Shown here: piece after piece, positions 61,755 to 64,000 of the stretch
Layout: each line of letters opens with the position of its first letter
Position numbering within the stretch: the stretch's first letter is position 1
Assembly: GCF_000981385.1 (NCBI RefSeq)
Contig: NZ_LATZ01000112.1
Span: 1 to 64,000 of the forward strand
Source: Bacillus sp. SA1-12
GTDB lineage: Bacteria; Bacillota; Bacilli; Bacillales; Bacillaceae
DNA: 64,000 bases
Direction: 5' to 3'
Position numbers and translations under genes: made by a program
Notes under the pieces: model-generated
What the model was told of the DNA's origin: nothing
What the model saw: only the letters and a program-made list of their open reading frames with translations
The model's database searches: none

Positions 61755-62726
61755 TTACCATAAGTTTTCTTGCCCAACCTTTTTCGCCAATTTATTGACT
61801 GAGATTATTAAGATTAAACCGATTATGGCTTTAAACAACCCGACAGCAGCCGCATATGAATAGTTTGGTATGGAAGATACCAGTCCTACTTTATAAACAT
61901 ACGTATCAATCACTTCTGAAGTCCGTAAGTTCAAAGGATTTTGTAATAGTAATACTTTTTCAAAACCTACATTCAATATATTTCCCATATCGAGAATGAG
62001 TAAGATGACTGTTACCGGTAAAATCCCAGGGATATCAATATGCCAAATTCGTTGAAGCTTCGATGCACCGTCTACAATAGCTGCTTCATGCAATGTTGGG
62101 CTGATGCCAGATAACGCCGCGAGATAGATGATACAGCCAAACCCGATACTTTGCCATATTCCTGACCATACATAGATTGATTTAAAATAATCAGGATTCC
62201 CCATAAAGTGGATGGACTCAAGCCCGAATAAGTTAAGCAAAGCATTTACCGGCCCATTTGGCTCAAGGAACACGAGAATAATCCCAACCATCACTACAAC
62301 TGAAATGAAATGTGGTGCATATGACACCATTTGAACGGTTTTTTTGAAACGGCGTTTATTCACATAATTTAGACTTAAAGCTAAAATAATAGGAAACGGA
62401 AACCCTGCAATTAATTGATAAAAGGCTAATCCTAATGTGTTTTTAATCACTCGTATAAACTCATGTGATTCAAAAAAACGCACAAAATGATCGAACCCGG
62501 TCCAAGGGCTTCCAAATATACCTAAGGCTGGATTAAAGTTCTTAAACGCAATCGTTACCCCGTACATCGGTATATAATGAAAAATAATGATATATACAAG
62601 CGGTAAAAAGAAAAGAACATACAGCTGCCAGCTGTTCCTGATTTGCTTAAGCACTGATTTTTTCGTCTTAATCTTCACATTTACAGAAACTTCTGATTTT
62701 TTAGTTGAGACATTAGTGATTTGCAA
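61755..62726 (-). CDS. ABC sugar permease, LplB/YteP type
   Basis: 323 residues, six membrane helices. The EAA loop reads TLHEAAIVDGASKLQRIWHIDIPG. The N-terminus is long and basic, as in LplB/YteP proteins (KIKTKKSVLKQIRNSWQLYVLF). It is the first transport gene in the operon, with GGAGGAG before the ATG. Confidence 0.9.
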   Translation of the reverse strand: MQITNVSTKKSEVSVNVKIKTKKSVLKQIRNSWQLYVLFFLPLVYIIIFHYIPMYGVTIAFKNFNPALGIFGSPWTGFDHFVRFFESHEFIRVIKNTLGLAFYQLIAGFPFPIILALSLNYVNKRRFKKTVQMVSYAPHFISVVVMVGIILVFLEPNGPVNALLNLFGLESIHFMGNPDYFKSIYVWSGIWQSIGFGCIIYLAALSGISPTLHEAAIVDGASKLQRIWHIDIPGILPVTVILLILDMGNILNVGFEKVLLLQNPLNLRTSEVIDTYVYKVGLVSSIPNYSYAAAVGLFKAIIGLILIISVNKLAKKVGQENLW

Positions 62727-63035
62727 TATTTCTCCTCCTTTAAAATAGAAGCTAACTACTTACCTTTCATTACAAGCAAACAATTAAACTTAAAACTCTT
62801 TTTCTTGGAACTGTTCCGCTTTTCAGTGTACAACTTAATTTCTGCATGGTTTCGTCATCTTGGAGGCTTTAACTGCTGGATGGAAATAACTGCGTAATTG
62901 TTGATCAATACTAAATGTTGAGACTTATGTGGTTTGGGGAAGTAGTGTTTTCCTGTTACGTGATCTTGTTTCCGTGATCTTCTTTTTCCCTACTTTTGGA
63001 TAACAGCAAAGTCATCCTATTTTATTAGCAAATAA
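62727..63035. other. Intergenic region, probable promoter of the fucoside import genes
   Basis: 308 bases without a gene. The spacing suggests a promoter for the transport genes. I found no cre site, clear operator or strong hairpin. Confidence 0.5.
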
Positions 63036-64000
63036 CTAATTTACCTTTATCGTATTTTTTATTAAAGTAACCACTTTATTTTCCTTCATCGACTCAAAAC
63101 AAGCATCGATTACTTTCATGACTTCTAATACTTCCTGGCCTGATGCTATTGGAGTCCTATTTTCATGAATAGAGTCTATGAATTCTTCTAGCTGCCAGAT
63201 GAAATTTGAGCGTGATGAATGAGAATCTTTTACTTTGTTCGAATTTAAATAAAGTTCATCCTCATCCTTTAAATGAAGCATGCCATTTGTGCCTATGATA
63301 TATCGTTCATAAATACTATTTTGAGTAGACCAAATTCTTTTACCGGTTAATCCGTCTTCATCTGTTGGACGAGCTCCTGCATTAAAGGACATCAACACAT
63401 TAGCCATCCTTCCGTTGCTAAACGTAAGAGAAATTGAACATTCATCTTCCCCTTCCCAATTTGGGTTATTGGAATAACCTTTGGCATAAACTGTTTGGGG
63501 AATTTCGCCATAGGCCCAAATGATGTAATCTAATAGATGGCTCCCCCATAATGGGATGATAAAACCTCCGATCTGAGATTTTTTCTTCCACCATTCGGTA
63601 GCGGGCTGATGCATTTGCGCTAACAAAAGGGCATTGATATTAATGACATCTCCAATTTCTTTTGCTCGAATCCGTTTAATTGAATCCATCACTGGTTCAA
63701 AAAAACGGCGGCTTTGACCTACCATCAACGTTACCTGATGACGTTCTGCTGCCTCCGCCATTTCGCGGGCTTCTTTTTCATTCATGGCCATCGGCTTTTC
63801 GATTAGAACATGCTTTCCGGCCTCTAAAGCTTTAATTGTATAGGAAGCGTGTAAATCATGCGGCAGCAGGAGTAGGAAGGCATCAATATTTTTATCCATA
63901 CATGCTTCATCATAATTTGTATAAACCTTAACTGTTCCCCAGTTCAAAGCTTCCTTCCTAGCTTTTTCTTCATCTCTTGAGACAAGGGCAATTAACTCTA
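63036..64000 (-). CDS. Gfo/Idh/MocA-family oxidoreductase, N-terminus outside window
   Basis: The frame stays open to the right edge (about 321 codons visible). An internal Met near 63947 is not the true start, because the codons before it (ELIALVSRDEEKARKEA) are the family's usual second strand and helix. The Rossmann part continues with AFLLLLPHDLHASYTIKALEAGKHVLIEKPMAM (the EKP motif with the catalytic Lys), followed by the C-terminal beta-sheet domain. Such enzymes oxidise or reduce sugars or inositols with NAD(P). The neighbours suggest a role in handling the imported fucoside or a linked sugar. Confidence 0.88.
   Translation of the reverse strand, partial: ELIALVSRDEEKARKEALNWGTVKVYTNYDEACMDKNIDAFLLLLPHDLHASYTIKALEAGKHVLIEKPMAMNEKEAREMAEAAERHQVTLMVGQSRRFFEPVMDSIKRIRAKEIGDVININALLLAQMHQPATEWWKKKSQIGGFIIPLWGSHLLDYIIWAYGEIPQTVYAKGYSNNPNWEGEDECSISLTFSNGRMANVLMSFNAGARPTDEDGLTGKRIWSTQNSIYERYIIGTNGMLHLKDEDELYLNSNKVKDSHSSRSNFIWQLEEFIDSIHENRTPIASGQEVLEVMKVIDACFESMKENKVVTLIKNTIKVN

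Noticed and set aside
1..64000. CRISPR array, tRNA, rRNA, prophage or integrated plasmid
   Set aside because: No regularly spaced repeats, tRNA-like cloverleafs, rRNA sequence or phage structural genes were noticed on reading; a tRNAscan and a repeat search would be needed to be certain.

Overview
The window looks like chromosome from an AT-rich, endospore-forming Gram-positive bacterium of the Bacillaceae. Evidence: strong GGAGG-type ribosome binding sites with frequent GTG/TTG starts, hairpin-plus-U-tract terminators, CcpA cre sites, spore genes (a CwlJ cortex hydrolase, a LysM/SleB-type hydrolase, a YjcZ-type sporulation peptide, the sporulation checkpoint peptide Sda) and Bacillus-type gene sets (YoaS/YozG/YoaT, FrlB, a Bce-type peptide-resistance module). 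The species cannot be fixed from the sequence. No rRNA, tRNA, CRISPR array, prophage or replication origin was seen. The only transposon gene is a partial IS1182-type transposase at the left edge.

Layout. 0-13 kb: IS fragment, cwlJ, and a run of mostly leftward housekeeping and stress genes (YcaC-like hydrolase, FMN reductase, LtrA membrane protein, NUDIX, an ArsR regulator fused to an SRPBCC domain plus a free SRPBCC protein, aldo-keto reductase, Bcr/CflA efflux pump, NamA old yellow enzyme, MarR). 14.7-18.9 kb: an AraC regulator, a ferritin-like diiron protein and an orphan sugar-binding lipoprotein. The last two carry the same ~104-bp upstream element in inverted orientation. 19.7-25.6 kb: small cysteine peptides (DUF1540), a NarK/NasA-type transporter, and a frameshifted pectate lyase with a cre-controlled, structured leader. 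25.7-33 kb: gene relics, two DinB paralogs enclosing a secreted amidase and an argininosuccinate-lyase-like enzyme, and spore-related genes. 33-37.6 kb: a complete Bce-type response regulator / kinase / ABC ATPase / permease module with its regulator box. 38.8-41.8 kb: part of a fructosamine (frl) pathway: GntR regulator, epimerase, deglycase and several palindromic operators. 42-45 kb: a tandem duplication of a YozG/YoaS pair around a YoaT-like gene. 45.4 kb: sda. 45.6-53.5 kb: an ascorbate-family PTS (EIIA, EIIB, EIIC) with a phosphotriesterase-family lactonase, a creatininase-family amidohydrolase, a SIS protein and two regulators. 54-57.5 kb: a small protein, a KtrB-type potassium channel subunit and an MFS transporter. 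57.6 kb to the right edge: an alpha-L-fucosidase with an LplABC-type ABC importer lacking its ATPase and a Gfo/Idh/MocA oxidoreductase that runs off the window.

Taken together the window is rich in regulated carbohydrate acquisition loci (orphan sugar-binding protein, pectate lyase, fructosamine, lactone PTS, fucoside) mixed with stress, detoxification and spore genes, as expected for a soil or plant-associated Bacillus relative. The two observations most worth following are the AraC / diiron / binding-protein regulon with its duplicated control element, and the PTS-lactonase-creatininase-SIS operon, whose substrate is unknown.
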